13,032 bases of DNA. It comes from Caryophanales bacterium UBA4694. Its GTDB lineage: Bacteria; Bacillota_I; Bacilli_A; RFN20; CAG-288. The notes below the pieces were generated by a model, which saw nothing but the letters and a program-made list of their open reading frames with translations, was not told the DNA's origin and did not search any database. Shown here one piece after another: positions 1 through 7,352 of this stretch; within the stretch, counting starts at the first letter, position 1, and each line of letters opens with the position of its first letter. A program made the position numbers and the translations under genes. The stretch covers positions 1 through 13,032 of the forward strand of contig DHKM01000034.1 in NCBI GenBank assembly GCA_002404835.1. Reading direction: 5' to 3'.

Positions 1-639
1 TTGATTCTCAATGTCAATTTCGGACAGTACGAAGGTAAATTCACCTTGACTCAGTCAGGGTCGATCAAAGTCGAGGAAGGAGAAGCCGCCACAAAACGTA
101 CTATCACTCTCTCCGAAGGTACAAGTGTCGAATACTACACCTCCAACAATGCCGAAAGCAAAGTAGAATCCTTGGGTGACCTCTATGATATGGATGTCTT
201 CTATTTCTCCGTCAAGAACAAGGCCCAGGATGGAAAGATGCTTGTCACCACGCTCAAGATCGGCGGCGAAAAAGCAGATCTTAATACCTCTGATATCGGA
301 AACGGAATCACTGCCTACAAAGTCACCGTCAGCGGAGACATCGAGATCAGCGTCGAAGAAGTCAGCGGTGTGAAGTTCACGATCGACGATCAGTCTGATA
401 ACTTCTCCGGAAACGATAGCGATGAAGTCTTCCTTGATCCCGAAACCGAAGAACCCATCAATATCAACAACGGATATGTCGAAAAAGGAACCAAGTTCTT
501 CTTCAGCAATCGTTCCGGATTCACTTTGGTCAGTCTCAAGATCGGCGGACAGACCGCTGTACCTGTCGAAGACGAAATCTTAGGCGACTATTATGTTGCT
601 ACCGGAGACGTCGAAGCCGTGATTGATTTTGAATATTAG
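1..639 (+). CDS. C-terminal part of a probable surface protein with InlB-B-like repeats (5' end outside window)
   Basis: The reading frame is open from the first base and ends at TAG 637-639. The TTG at position 1 has no visible upstream context, so the gene almost certainly begins outside the window. The 212 visible residues are beta-rich and acidic, with no membrane segment and no LPXTG anchor at the C-terminus. Two related units can be seen. One holds LKIGG at residues 85-89 and ends VTVSGDIEISVEE at 108-120. The second holds LKIGG at 179-183 and ends ATGDVEAVIDFEY at the C-terminus. The pattern (hydrophobic-K-x-G-G, then a short strand ending in GD[IV]E) resembles divergent InlB B-repeat/Flg_new-type domains, which stack into stalks on Bacillota surface proteins. 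The family call is by pattern only. It is convergent with the DUF2130 unit and shares its terminator. Confidence 0.6.
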   Translation: MILNVNFGQYEGKFTLTQSGSIKVEEGEAATKRTITLSEGTSVEYYTSNNAESKVESLGDLYDMDVFYFSVKNKAQDGKMLVTTLKIGGEKADLNTSDIGNGITAYKVTVSGDIEISVEEVSGVKFTIDDQSDNFSGNDSDEVFLDPETEEPININNGYVEKGTKFFFSNRSGFTLVSLKIGGQTAVPVEDEILGDYYVATGDVEAVIDFEY

Positions 640-656
640 AACTACCTGATTAAATC

Positions 657-695
657 AAAAAAGGACTGAGCCCAATTCAGGACTCAGTCTTTTTG
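657..695. terminator. Bidirectional intrinsic terminator between convergent genes
   Basis: GACTGAG (664-670) pairs with CTCAGTC (683-689) around a 12-base loop. Flanking A and T runs (657-662 and 690-694) extend the stem and give a U-tract in both directions. It lies 18 bp after the stop of the plus-strand gene and about 75 bp after the stop of the minus-strand lipoprotein at 771, so it can end both transcripts. Confidence 0.85.
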
Positions 696-770
696 TCAAT
701 TTATTGATTTAAGAAGGATTGTTTAAAAAGAACTAAGCTTTTATTGAAGTTCACAGAAAGCAAGTGCAAA

Positions 771-1415
771 TCACTTTTTCAGTGAATCCAGTTTCTCTGT
801 ATACGTTATTCTATCATCAGACCCTAAGTATATATATTTGTGGGAAACCAATGCCGACGTTTCAGAATCTGCTTTCAGGATGTAATAATAATTTCCGTCT
901 TCATCTTCAGAGTAATAAATATAATCGCTATATTGGTAGTATCCTTTTTTGGCGCATTTGTATGCTTCTTTGTTGTCGGCATCGATGTCGTTTTCCGGGT
1001 TTTCGCTGTAAAGGTATTCGCTGTATTTGGTTTCGCAGTCGATGGTCCTTGTATCAAGATCCAGATAATAGTTGGATTCTAGGCTAAGCCATCCGATGAA
1101 GCCGTCTTGGAAGTAATCCACATAATCCTTCGTATATCGGTCCTTGTAAAAGCGGATATAGAGTTTCGTATCGGATTGGTTATTCTCCTTGCTCGGTATC
1201 GTTCCTTTATTGCAGTAGATTATTTTCGAATCGGCACTTTTGTAGGAAAAGACAGGAGCATAGGTGGTACTGTAGCTTTTATTGAAGGAAGACTTGCTTC
1301 CTTCGACATAGATGAAGCTGCAGTCTATGATTCCTCTGCTTTTGGCTTTGACGCTAGAAGTACAGCTGGAAAGAAATAACGGAATCGAAAGGGCGATAAT
1401 TGACAGTTTCTTCAT
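771..1415 (-). CDS. Small Tyr-rich lipoprotein of unknown function
   Basis: This 214-residue protein begins MKK, followed by a hydrophobic stretch and lipobox LSSC (Cys18), so it should be exported, lipidated and held on the outer face of the membrane. The start at 1415 is supported by AGGGAG about 7 bases upstream. The stop is TGA. The mature part is rich in Tyr, Asp, Ser and Lys, with runs such as YYQYSDYIYYSEDEDGNYYY near residues 158-177, which suggests alternating beta strands. It has paired cysteines (about 32 and 68, 126 and 154) but no motif I recognise. It lies 16 bp downstream of the DUF2130 gene on the same strand with no terminator between, so the two are probably co-transcribed. 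It ends toward the terminator at 657-695. I see no clear similarity to the larger lipoproteins further along. Confidence 0.85.
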   Translation of the reverse strand: MKKLSIIALSIPLFLSSCTSSVKAKSRGIIDCSFIYVEGSKSSFNKSYSTTYAPVFSYKSADSKIIYCNKGTIPSKENNQSDTKLYIRFYKDRYTKDYVDYFQDGFIGWLSLESNYYLDLDTRTIDCETKYSEYLYSENPENDIDADNKEAYKCAKKGYYQYSDYIYYSEDEDGNYYYILKADSETSALVSHKYIYLGSDDRITYTEKLDSLKK

Positions 1416-1431
1416 GATCCACTCCCTTTTC

Positions 1432-2997
1432 TTATAGATTCTCGATCTTCTTCTCGGTCTTGGAAAGCTTGATCTGGAACGTGTTCATCTTGTCTTTCAT
1501 GCCTTCCAAAGTTGAGGTTATGATTTCGTCGGCTGTGTTGGAAATCGAAGAACCCCTCTTGATGATCTCATCTGCATTCTTCTTGATATCAACTACCTTC
1601 TTATTCAAGGCTTCCAATGGTTTGTTGAGATACGTTTCCTTGAATTTCTCGAACTCCGCCTCGATCTCTTCCGAGGATTTGAATTTCTCGTCCTCTTTGG
1701 CCTTTTCCTGAAGAAGATAGGAGTATTTCTTTCCGAGATTCATCAGGATGCCTAAGAATGTCAGCATGTACTGAGGACGGACGACATACATGTTCTCGTA
1801 TTCCTGGACTCTCAGTATCGGTACATCCTGATCCGTCTTCATCTCCAACTCGGAAACAAGAAGCGCGTACTCGCACTGCTTCTTCTTTCTGTCGGAATCA
1901 AGCTTCTTGAAGTAGTCCGAATTCTTCTTTTTGTTGGTGCTGTCCGGATTCTCGCTCTTCATATCCATGCAGGCACTTGTGACAAGGAAACGGTTTTCTC
2001 CCGTTCCGGAATAAGCCTTGAAGATGAAGTCGGCCTTGCTTCCGCTTCCCGTCTCTCCTTCGTTCTTTACCAAAGTGTTGTCCTTTTCCCAGGTGCAGTT
2101 TTCAAAACCGCCGAGTGTCTGGGCATTGTGGAAGCTGTCATTGCACCAGGATTCCAGATTCTCTCCGATGACCTTGACGTTGAGACTCGATTTGGTGCGG
2201 TTGAGTTCATCAAAGGCGGCCTTCAGGTAATTGTTTTCTTCCTTGACTTTGTCCACCTGGGCTTGCATCTCCTTCTCCTTCTGGAGAAGAGCGTTCTCTT
2301 TGGAAAAAGACAACTGCTGCTTTTCGTTTTCCAAAGCGCTGATTCTCTCTTTCAAGACCTTTTCCGCATTGCTAACCGCAATGGTAGTCTTGTCTTCGAA
2401 GGAGGCCTTCTGCTGCATAAGCTGGTTCTTCAGATCAGAAATCTGACCATTGAATTTGGTTTCGGTATTGATCCGGACAAGCTCCTTTTCCTGTTCGTTG
2501 GAATTCTTGAGGTTCTCGATTGCCGTCTGGTTCTCTTTCCTCATCTTCTCAAGTTCCGCCTTGTTTTTCTCGATGTCGGAATTCAGTTCTTGTATCTTAA
2601 GCTGGTATTGTGAATCCTTTCTCAGCTCTGCCTCTTTGATGCTGCTTTCTTTCTCTTTTGTGAGGAGGGAAATCTGCTCGTTGAGTTTGCTTATCTTTTC
2701 CAAATCCTCTTTTTCCTTCTCCCTGCTCTTGGATTCAAGACTGAGCTTGAGCTGTGAGAACTGTTTTTCATAATCCGCCTTCAAAGCGGCCTCGCTTGCC
2801 TTCTGTTGCTTCTCGAAATCGGCTTTTGCCTGTCTGACCATCTTGTCGAGCTCTTCGTTCTTGTTCTTCTGAATGAGGTTCTGGATAAAGGAAGAATCTA
2901 TTTCACTGAGAGTGGATAAGTTGATGATATCCCCTTTCTTGGCATCCTGCATCAATTCCAATTTGGTTGAATCTAAAACGACGACCTTGATTTCCAT
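1432..2997 (-). CDS. DUF2130 family protein: coiled coil plus PD-(D/E)XK-like domain
   Basis: A 521-residue protein with three parts. Residues 1-40 form a small globular start. Residues about 40-268 are a long charged coiled coil full of Lys, Glu and Gln. Residues about 270-425 match the DUF2130 domain: GENLESWCNDSF (278-289), KADFIF (321-326), MDMKSEN (344-350), KKKNSDYFKKLDSDR (356-370), CEYALLVSELE (375-385) and MYVVRPQ (403-409). D323, D345 and K347 fit a D...(D/E)xK nuclease-fold core. Many relatives I recall have EMK where this has DMK, a tolerated change. A second helical segment (about 430-521) closes the protein. There is no signal peptide, so it is cytoplasmic, unlike its neighbours. 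DUF2130 proteins are poorly characterised and DNA binding or cleavage is only inferred. I chose the start at 2997: it follows AAGGA-type bases about 10 upstream, and an upstream in-frame ATG at 3069 lies before the predicted promoter -10 box. Confidence 0.85.
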   Translation of the reverse strand: MEIKVVVLDSTKLELMQDAKKGDIINLSTLSEIDSSFIQNLIQKNKNEELDKMVRQAKADFEKQQKASEAALKADYEKQFSQLKLSLESKSREKEKEDLEKISKLNEQISLLTKEKESSIKEAELRKDSQYQLKIQELNSDIEKNKAELEKMRKENQTAIENLKNSNEQEKELVRINTETKFNGQISDLKNQLMQQKASFEDKTTIAVSNAEKVLKERISALENEKQQLSFSKENALLQKEKEMQAQVDKVKEENNYLKAAFDELNRTKSSLNVKVIGENLESWCNDSFHNAQTLGGFENCTWEKDNTLVKNEGETGSGSKADFIFKAYSGTGENRFLVTSACMDMKSENPDSTNKKKNSDYFKKLDSDRKKKQCEYALLVSELEMKTDQDVPILRVQEYENMYVVRPQYMLTFLGILMNLGKKYSYLLQEKAKEDEKFKSSEEIEAEFEKFKETYLNKPLEALNKKVVDIKKNADEIIKRGSSISNTADEIITSTLEGMKDKMNTFQIKLSKTEKKIENL

Positions 2998-3058
2998 ATC
3001 TTTTTTTCCTTTCCTGATTTTGGATGAAAAGAGAACGCTTTTTCTCTTTTCGCAAACT

Positions 3059-3088
3059 ATTATATGCACAAAATTTTTTGGTTGTCTA
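3059..3088 (-). promoter_or_regulatory. Sigma-A-type promoter for the DUF2130/lipoprotein unit
   Basis: On the minus strand, TAGACA (3088-3083) is followed by an 18-base spacer and a perfect TATAAT (3064-3059). The DNA upstream (about 3090-3125) is strongly A/T-tracted and could act as an UP element. Initiation near 3052 would give a leader of about 55 bases before the start codon at 2997. The boxes are read directly; activity is inferred. Confidence 0.65.
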
Positions 3089-3264
3089 GAAAGAAATCAA
3101 AAATATTTTTTACTTCAAAAAGGTAAATTGATTCTAACTAAAATTTTTTATTATTTGTAAATTTATCATAAAATTGAAACTGATTGTATCTAAATCACTT
3201 GAAGCAATAAGCAATCTCAAGAAATAAAAGAACGTTGTATCATTATTAACACCATTAAAATCAT

Positions 3265-3305
3265 AAAAAATAGAGGCGTTATGAGCGTTCATAACACCTC
3301 TATTT
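3265..3305 (-). terminator. Intrinsic terminator of the three-lipoprotein operon
   Basis: A long hairpin: AAATAGAGG (3268-3276) pairs with CCTCTATTT (3297-3305), and GTTATGA (3278-3284) with TCATAAC (3289-3295), with one mismatch and a 4-base loop. On the minus strand the hairpin runs straight into six or more Ts (3270-3265). It lies about 18 bases after the stop at 3323 and separates this operon from the DUF2130 promoter. Confidence 0.88.
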
Positions 3306-3322
3306 ATCCGTCTTTTTCTTCC

Positions 3323-4744
3323 TTACAAATAAGGTGTAAGGACCTTATCTACTGCTTTGCTGTTGCCGTTATTGAAATCCGTATAAGTCTTCGAATAAGT
3401 TCCGATGTTTCCATTGTCTGCGAAGTTCTGATAGATGTAGATGACTTCGATCGAACTCTTGTTCTCGTTCTTTACGTTTTCCTTGAACCGGATTCCGGTA
3501 CCATAAGGATAAAGGGTGTTTACGTAATCCTCAAGACCAAGTACGGAGCAGGTCTCTAGGGAGACGTTCTGGTTTTCCGAAGCATAGAGAACATACATAT
3601 CATTAACTTCGTTGTAGCTGAACGTAGAGAAAGCTTCGAAGGCCATGTAGTCGGTCGGATAAGTCGTATATTCGATCAGGGAGTTTGTCGAAGAGCTGAT
3701 GACTTCGCTTTCGATCTCGATTCCGTTTGGATTCAAGTAGAAGGCATGTATTCCGGAAGTGTATCCGGATTTGGAGGAAAGGCCTACATAGCCGACAGAG
3801 GCATGTTCAGCATCCGGATTGGCGTATTCGATGTACATATAGTCCTTTGTGTAGTATTCCGTGGCATATAGCTCCATGGAACCATCCTCGAGGTCCTTGT
3901 ACTGATAGCAGCGGTACGAATAATTTTTGAGAAGATCCTTCATCTTCGATTCCGTATCATCGTCTTTTCCGCCGTTTTCGATGTACTGATCGAACTCCGC
4001 ATTGCATTCCCGTCCCAGGCTTGAGAAGGTGATGGTAAACTTCGTCTTATAGACCTCGGTCTCGAATTCGAGCAGATAGCCGTCTTTTACGGTACAGGTA
4101 AGATAAGATGTGTTCAGAAGAAGCTTCTCCTCCTCGCCTGAGGAAGAAAGGATGCCGGCCATATAGTACAGCATCAAGAACGAACTCGGGTCGATCTTAT
4201 AGACATTGGATTCATCCAGCGTCTCTATTTTCAGGCTGTCGATATCGATTGTCTCCAGAGAAGGAACCAATGAAGAAGTATAAAGACCTCTCAAGAACCT
4301 TCCGTTGGAACCGACGAGGAATTTCGATGTCGCTTTTATGCTTCCGTCCTTCTTCTTGATGAAGGAGAAGATACCGCCTTTTGTCTCTCCGTATCCCTTG
4401 TTGGTGTAGACAGTTTCGCCGCTCTGGTCTGCAGCATAGAGATAGACGGCATTCTTACTGTAGGAGATGGTTTCGACAAAAGAAGGAGAATTGACATCCA
4501 CGATGAATCTTCTGTCCTTCTGATACAGGGCAAGAATATCTTCAAGCTCCAGATTCTCTTCCGGTTCTTCCGACTTGGAAGAAGAATTCGAAAGGGAAGA
4601 GGAAGTCGTCTTGGATATGTTCGTACTGGTACTTAGGCTTTGACTCTGTTTTGTGCTAGTACCAGTCGATTCTACGGGAGTACTACAGGAACAGAGAGAA
4701 AGGCTCAATAGGCAGAGAAGGAATCTATTGGTTGACATTTTCAT
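3323..4744 (-). CDS. Lipoprotein with two copies of an unrecognised ~200-residue repeat (third gene of operon)
   Basis: This 473-residue protein has a signal peptide and lipobox LCSC (Cys20), then a Ser/Thr-rich linker (21-58) ending in a Glu-rich patch. The rest is two beta-rich units, about 66-259 and 266-473. Each starts with an amphipathic helix (LEDILALY; MKDLLKNYSYR), passes through a GYxE/VGYV and GI.(S/A)F segment, and the first ends FDQYIENGG, comparable to the NYLSSGKG ends of the repeats in the gene upstream. The second unit (NVSLETCSVLG, then YPYGTGIRF) lines up with the last repeat of the 871-residue protein (NTMVGEVCDFMG, then YKPYSCGFHV). I do not recognise the family. The start at 4744 is preferred over ATG 4738 because GGAG sits 9 bases upstream. 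The first 20 bp overlap the end of the previous gene, suggesting translational coupling. Confidence 0.88.
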   Translation of the reverse strand: MKMSTNRFLLCLLSLSLCSCSTPVESTGTSTKQSQSLSTSTNISKTTSSSLSNSSSKSEEPEENLELEDILALYQKDRRFIVDVNSPSFVETISYSKNAVYLYAADQSGETVYTNKGYGETKGGIFSFIKKKDGSIKATSKFLVGSNGRFLRGLYTSSLVPSLETIDIDSLKIETLDESNVYKIDPSSFLMLYYMAGILSSSGEEEKLLLNTSYLTCTVKDGYLLEFETEVYKTKFTITFSSLGRECNAEFDQYIENGGKDDDTESKMKDLLKNYSYRCYQYKDLEDGSMELYATEYYTKDYMYIEYANPDAEHASVGYVGLSSKSGYTSGIHAFYLNPNGIEIESEVISSSTNSLIEYTTYPTDYMAFEAFSTFSYNEVNDMYVLYASENQNVSLETCSVLGLEDYVNTLYPYGTGIRFKENVKNENKSSIEVIYIYQNFADNGNIGTYSKTYTDFNNGNSKAVDKVLTPYL

Positions 4745-7340
4745 TAAGGAATTCTCCGATAAAGCTTACCAGCCCGTCTGCTTTCTTGAAATTGGAATAT
4801 TCGCTCTGGAACATGGAATAGGAAGTGATGTTGTTGGAGTCCGTCGTGGTGACCACATAGATGAGATCCAGGATGGAAGAGGAAAGATCCGCCGTGTTCT
4901 TCTCGACGTGGAATCCGCAACTGTATGGCTTATACGTGTCCTTGTAGCTTGCAAAGCCCATGAAATCGCAGACCTCTCCGACCATGGTGTTATCCGTGGT
5001 GAGGAAAGCCTTGTTGGGCGTGTTGTAGTCCATGGTCTCAAGTGCGGAATCCTCGAATACCGAAAGGTGGGTCGGATACATGCTTGTCTGGGCCAAGGTC
5101 TTTCCTTCCTTGGCAACGCTGCCCAGGACCAGCTTCTTCTTTCCGTTTTCCGTCTTGACGCTGAAATTATGGATATCTCCGTTGTAATCGATATATCCGT
5201 AATCCTGATGCGTTTCGTCTTCGACCTCGTCATAGTCGACAAAGACCGCATTGGGAAGATAGTACATCGTACCGATATGCTTGTTTCCGGTCGAGTATCC
5301 CATATCCTCCGTATAGTTGTTCTCGCTCTTCATGAGATGGACGATTTCCTTCAGTGTATCCTTGCTGGAAGAATCGTTGGGACCCTTTCCGCTGTCCAGG
5401 AAGGCCTTGATGTCAGGAAGGGAAGTACTCCCGATATCGGAAATGATGCCGGTGGCGTTTCCGAACTCACCGTAATCGAAGAAGACTTTGACGTTGTCTC
5501 CATCCAAGGAAAGAGTGACTTTCTGCAGGTTGTATTTACAGGAAGTGTAGTTTGTCCTCATAGTCGTAAAGGCAAGGACGGACAGGGTTTCGTTGTCTTT
5601 GATCTCGATGGTATTGTCATCGATCTTGTTGAAGTCAAGATAATAGAGATCGATGTTGTTGAAGGAATGGATGCCGTTTTTAAGACCGGTGATATAGCTT
5701 CCCTCATCCGTACAATAATCTCCGGCAACGATTCCGTCTCCTTCCACCGTATATTCGAAGACCTTGTTATCATAAACGGCATAACCGACGGAATCATCCG
5801 GATCCATGTTGTCCTGAGTGTAGACGGCATAAGGTGTGAACTTATCCACGAAGTCAAGTTTGGTCACCAGCTCCTCGGAAGCGTTCAAGGAAACTCTCTT
5901 TACGCTATAGGTATAGTTGAGCGTAGAAGAGATGGCCTCAAGCTTTGCCTTGAAATTATCGGGAAGGACAGGATTGACCTTGGCTCCCTTTCCGGAAGAA
6001 AGGTAGTTGTTGATGGTATCCAGCTTTGTTGTACCCATATCGGAAACGGTTCCGACAAGGGTATCCATACTGGAAGAATAGGATGGCTTGAACTTGATTT
6101 CGACCTTGAGCATGTCGCCTTTCATGACTGTTAGTCTGACACGGGTGATTTCACTCAAAGTGAAAGAACCATCCTCATAGCCAAGAAGGAAGATAAGAGT
6201 ATAGAGATTATCCTGGTTTTCAGAAAGATTGTCCATCTGGTAGGTGTTTCCGGTGACAATATCGCTCGGCATGGTCGAAACGTCGATGTCGTGGAACGTC
6301 CGGATGGCCTTACCAGAATAGAGTCCGATGACCTGGTCCTTGTTTTCGTCTCTTTCGACAAGACCGGGAGTGACAGTCTCACCATCCAGCTTGTATTTGA
6401 AGACCTTGCCGTCATTCTCTTCTGCATACCCGTAATGTCCGATTCCCGTCTGAGTGGAATCAAAGTACATGGCTTTCTCGGTGAATTTCTTTGTGACGGT
6501 GCTGCCTCTTAAGGAATTTGTCGTCGTGAAGGTGTAGTTCTTGCTGGCCTTAAGCGTGTCCAGAACCTCCGTCAAGGACTTTCTGGTCGTATCCGTCTCT
6601 TCTCTTTCATAGACCGTGATGAAGAAGGAAGTTCCCACGATATCCGGATCATTGGATGTGACCGTAACTTCCAAAGCCGAGGAAACGGTATTCAATACGT
6701 CTCCGTCCTTGATGGAAAGCGTATAGTCTGTAGTCGATTCCGTATCCCGTTTGACTCCGTTGATGTATTTGACGATATTGACGCTAAGTCCAGTAGAAGA
6801 GAACTTCTGTCCCTCATAGTATTCCGTGATCGTCGGTGTGCTCTTGATTTCCAGCTTGGTGATGTTGTCGTCCTCGTCTGCTTCCTCGACCAGAATCTTG
6901 AATGTGGCCGGAATCACGTTGTCCGTCAGTCCCTTGACCGTAAGCGTGAACGTCCCGGCTTCGGTAAGGATAGTCCCTTCCTCAGGATCGCAGACATAGT
7001 CTTCCGTCTCCTCCTTTTTTCCGGTCTCGACATCCTCGAGGCTGACGATCATTCCGGTATAGGTGATGGCCTCTCCGACTTTGTAGGACCTCTTCGGCTT
7101 GGCATCGATGACGATCTTCTTCAGACTGTCATCCTCCTTGGTACCTGTCGACGGCTTGGAAGAGGGAGTGCTGGGTCTTGCGGTATCTGTTTTCTTGTCG
7201 GAAAGAGAAGTATCGCTTTTCTTTTCGGAAATAGGAGCCTTGGAAAGAGAATCCGGTTTCGAGGCATTGCTATTTGTACCGCAGGAAGCAAGAGAAAGAA
7301 GAAGACAAAGACTACCTAATGTGATGATATTTTTTTTCAT
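4725..7340 (-). CDS. Large lipoprotein: two Ig-like domains plus three ~200-residue repeats (second gene of operon)
   Basis: This 871-residue protein has a signal peptide with lipobox LASC (Cys20), then a low-complexity Ser/Lys/Pro/Thr linker (21-72) that would lift it off the membrane. Two Ig-like units follow, about 74-151 and 160-245, each with the shape KxxYKVGExITYTGMxVS / YYEGQKFSSTGLSVN typical of bacterial Ig-like family 3. Three tandem units of an unnamed repeat occupy about 255-453, 462-655 and 661-870. Units 1 and 2 end almost alike: GTVSDMGTTKL...NYLSSGKGA and GIISDIGSTSL...AFLDSGKGP. All three have an NYT near the start and GYA/GYI followed by KVFKY/KVFEY/DIHNF. No catalytic motif is visible, so binding or structural roles are likelier than enzymatic ones, as inference. 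The start at 7340 has AAGGA 9 bases upstream, embedded next to the previous stop, with a 12-bp gap. Confidence 0.88.
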   Translation of the reverse strand: MKKNIITLGSLCLLLSLASCGTNSNASKPDSLSKAPISEKKSDTSLSDKKTDTARPSTPSSKPSTGTKEDDSLKKIVIDAKPKRSYKVGEAITYTGMIVSLEDVETGKKEETEDYVCDPEEGTILTEAGTFTLTVKGLTDNVIPATFKILVEEADEDDNITKLEIKSTPTITEYYEGQKFSSTGLSVNIVKYINGVKRDTESTTDYTLSIKDGDVLNTVSSALEVTVTSNDPDIVGTSFFITVYEREETDTTRKSLTEVLDTLKASKNYTFTTTNSLRGSTVTKKFTEKAMYFDSTQTGIGHYGYAEENDGKVFKYKLDGETVTPGLVERDENKDQVIGLYSGKAIRTFHDIDVSTMPSDIVTGNTYQMDNLSENQDNLYTLIFLLGYEDGSFTLSEITRVRLTVMKGDMLKVEIKFKPSYSSSMDTLVGTVSDMGTTKLDTINNYLSSGKGAKVNPVLPDNFKAKLEAISSTLNYTYSVKRVSLNASEELVTKLDFVDKFTPYAVYTQDNMDPDDSVGYAVYDNKVFEYTVEGDGIVAGDYCTDEGSYITGLKNGIHSFNNIDLYYLDFNKIDDNTIEIKDNETLSVLAFTTMRTNYTSCKYNLQKVTLSLDGDNVKVFFDYGEFGNATGIISDIGSTSLPDIKAFLDSGKGPNDSSSKDTLKEIVHLMKSENNYTEDMGYSTGNKHIGTMYYLPNAVFVDYDEVEDETHQDYGYIDYNGDIHNFSVKTENGKKKLVLGSVAKEGKTLAQTSMYPTHLSVFEDSALETMDYNTPNKAFLTTDNTMVGEVCDFMGFASYKDTYKPYSCGFHVEKNTADLSSSILDLIYVVTTTDSNNITSYSMFQSEYSNFKKADGLVSFIGEFLNENVNQ
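4728..6578 (-). repeat. Three tandem protein-level repeats of about 200 residues
   Basis: Within the 871-residue lipoprotein, unit 1 spans about 6578-5982, unit 2 about 5957-5376 and unit 3 about 5360-4731. They are clearly related as protein but diverged as DNA, so this is an old duplication. Two more units lie in the next gene (about 4549-3968 and 3949-3326). Boundaries are by eye, good to perhaps ten residues. Confidence 0.65.
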
Positions 7341-7352
7341 ATTCTTTTTTCC

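Noticed and set aside
2128..2613. Leu/Phe/Val-rich 161-codon plus-strand open frame that looks membrane-like
   Set aside because: It is the antisense of the Lys/Glu/Gln-rich coiled coil of the DUF2130 protein, where reversed codons automatically read as Leu, Phe and Val.
2998..3069. N-terminal extension of the DUF2130 protein to ATG 3069
   Set aside because: The predicted -10 box (3059-3064) lies inside this extension, so the transcript would start after that ATG. The ATG at 2997 has a better ribosome-binding site and a family-like start.
4653..6134. A 493-codon open frame on the plus strand
   Set aside because: It lies antisense to the 871-residue lipoprotein, has no ribosome-binding site, and its translation shows no domain. 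The minus frame has a signal peptide, lipobox and internal repeats.
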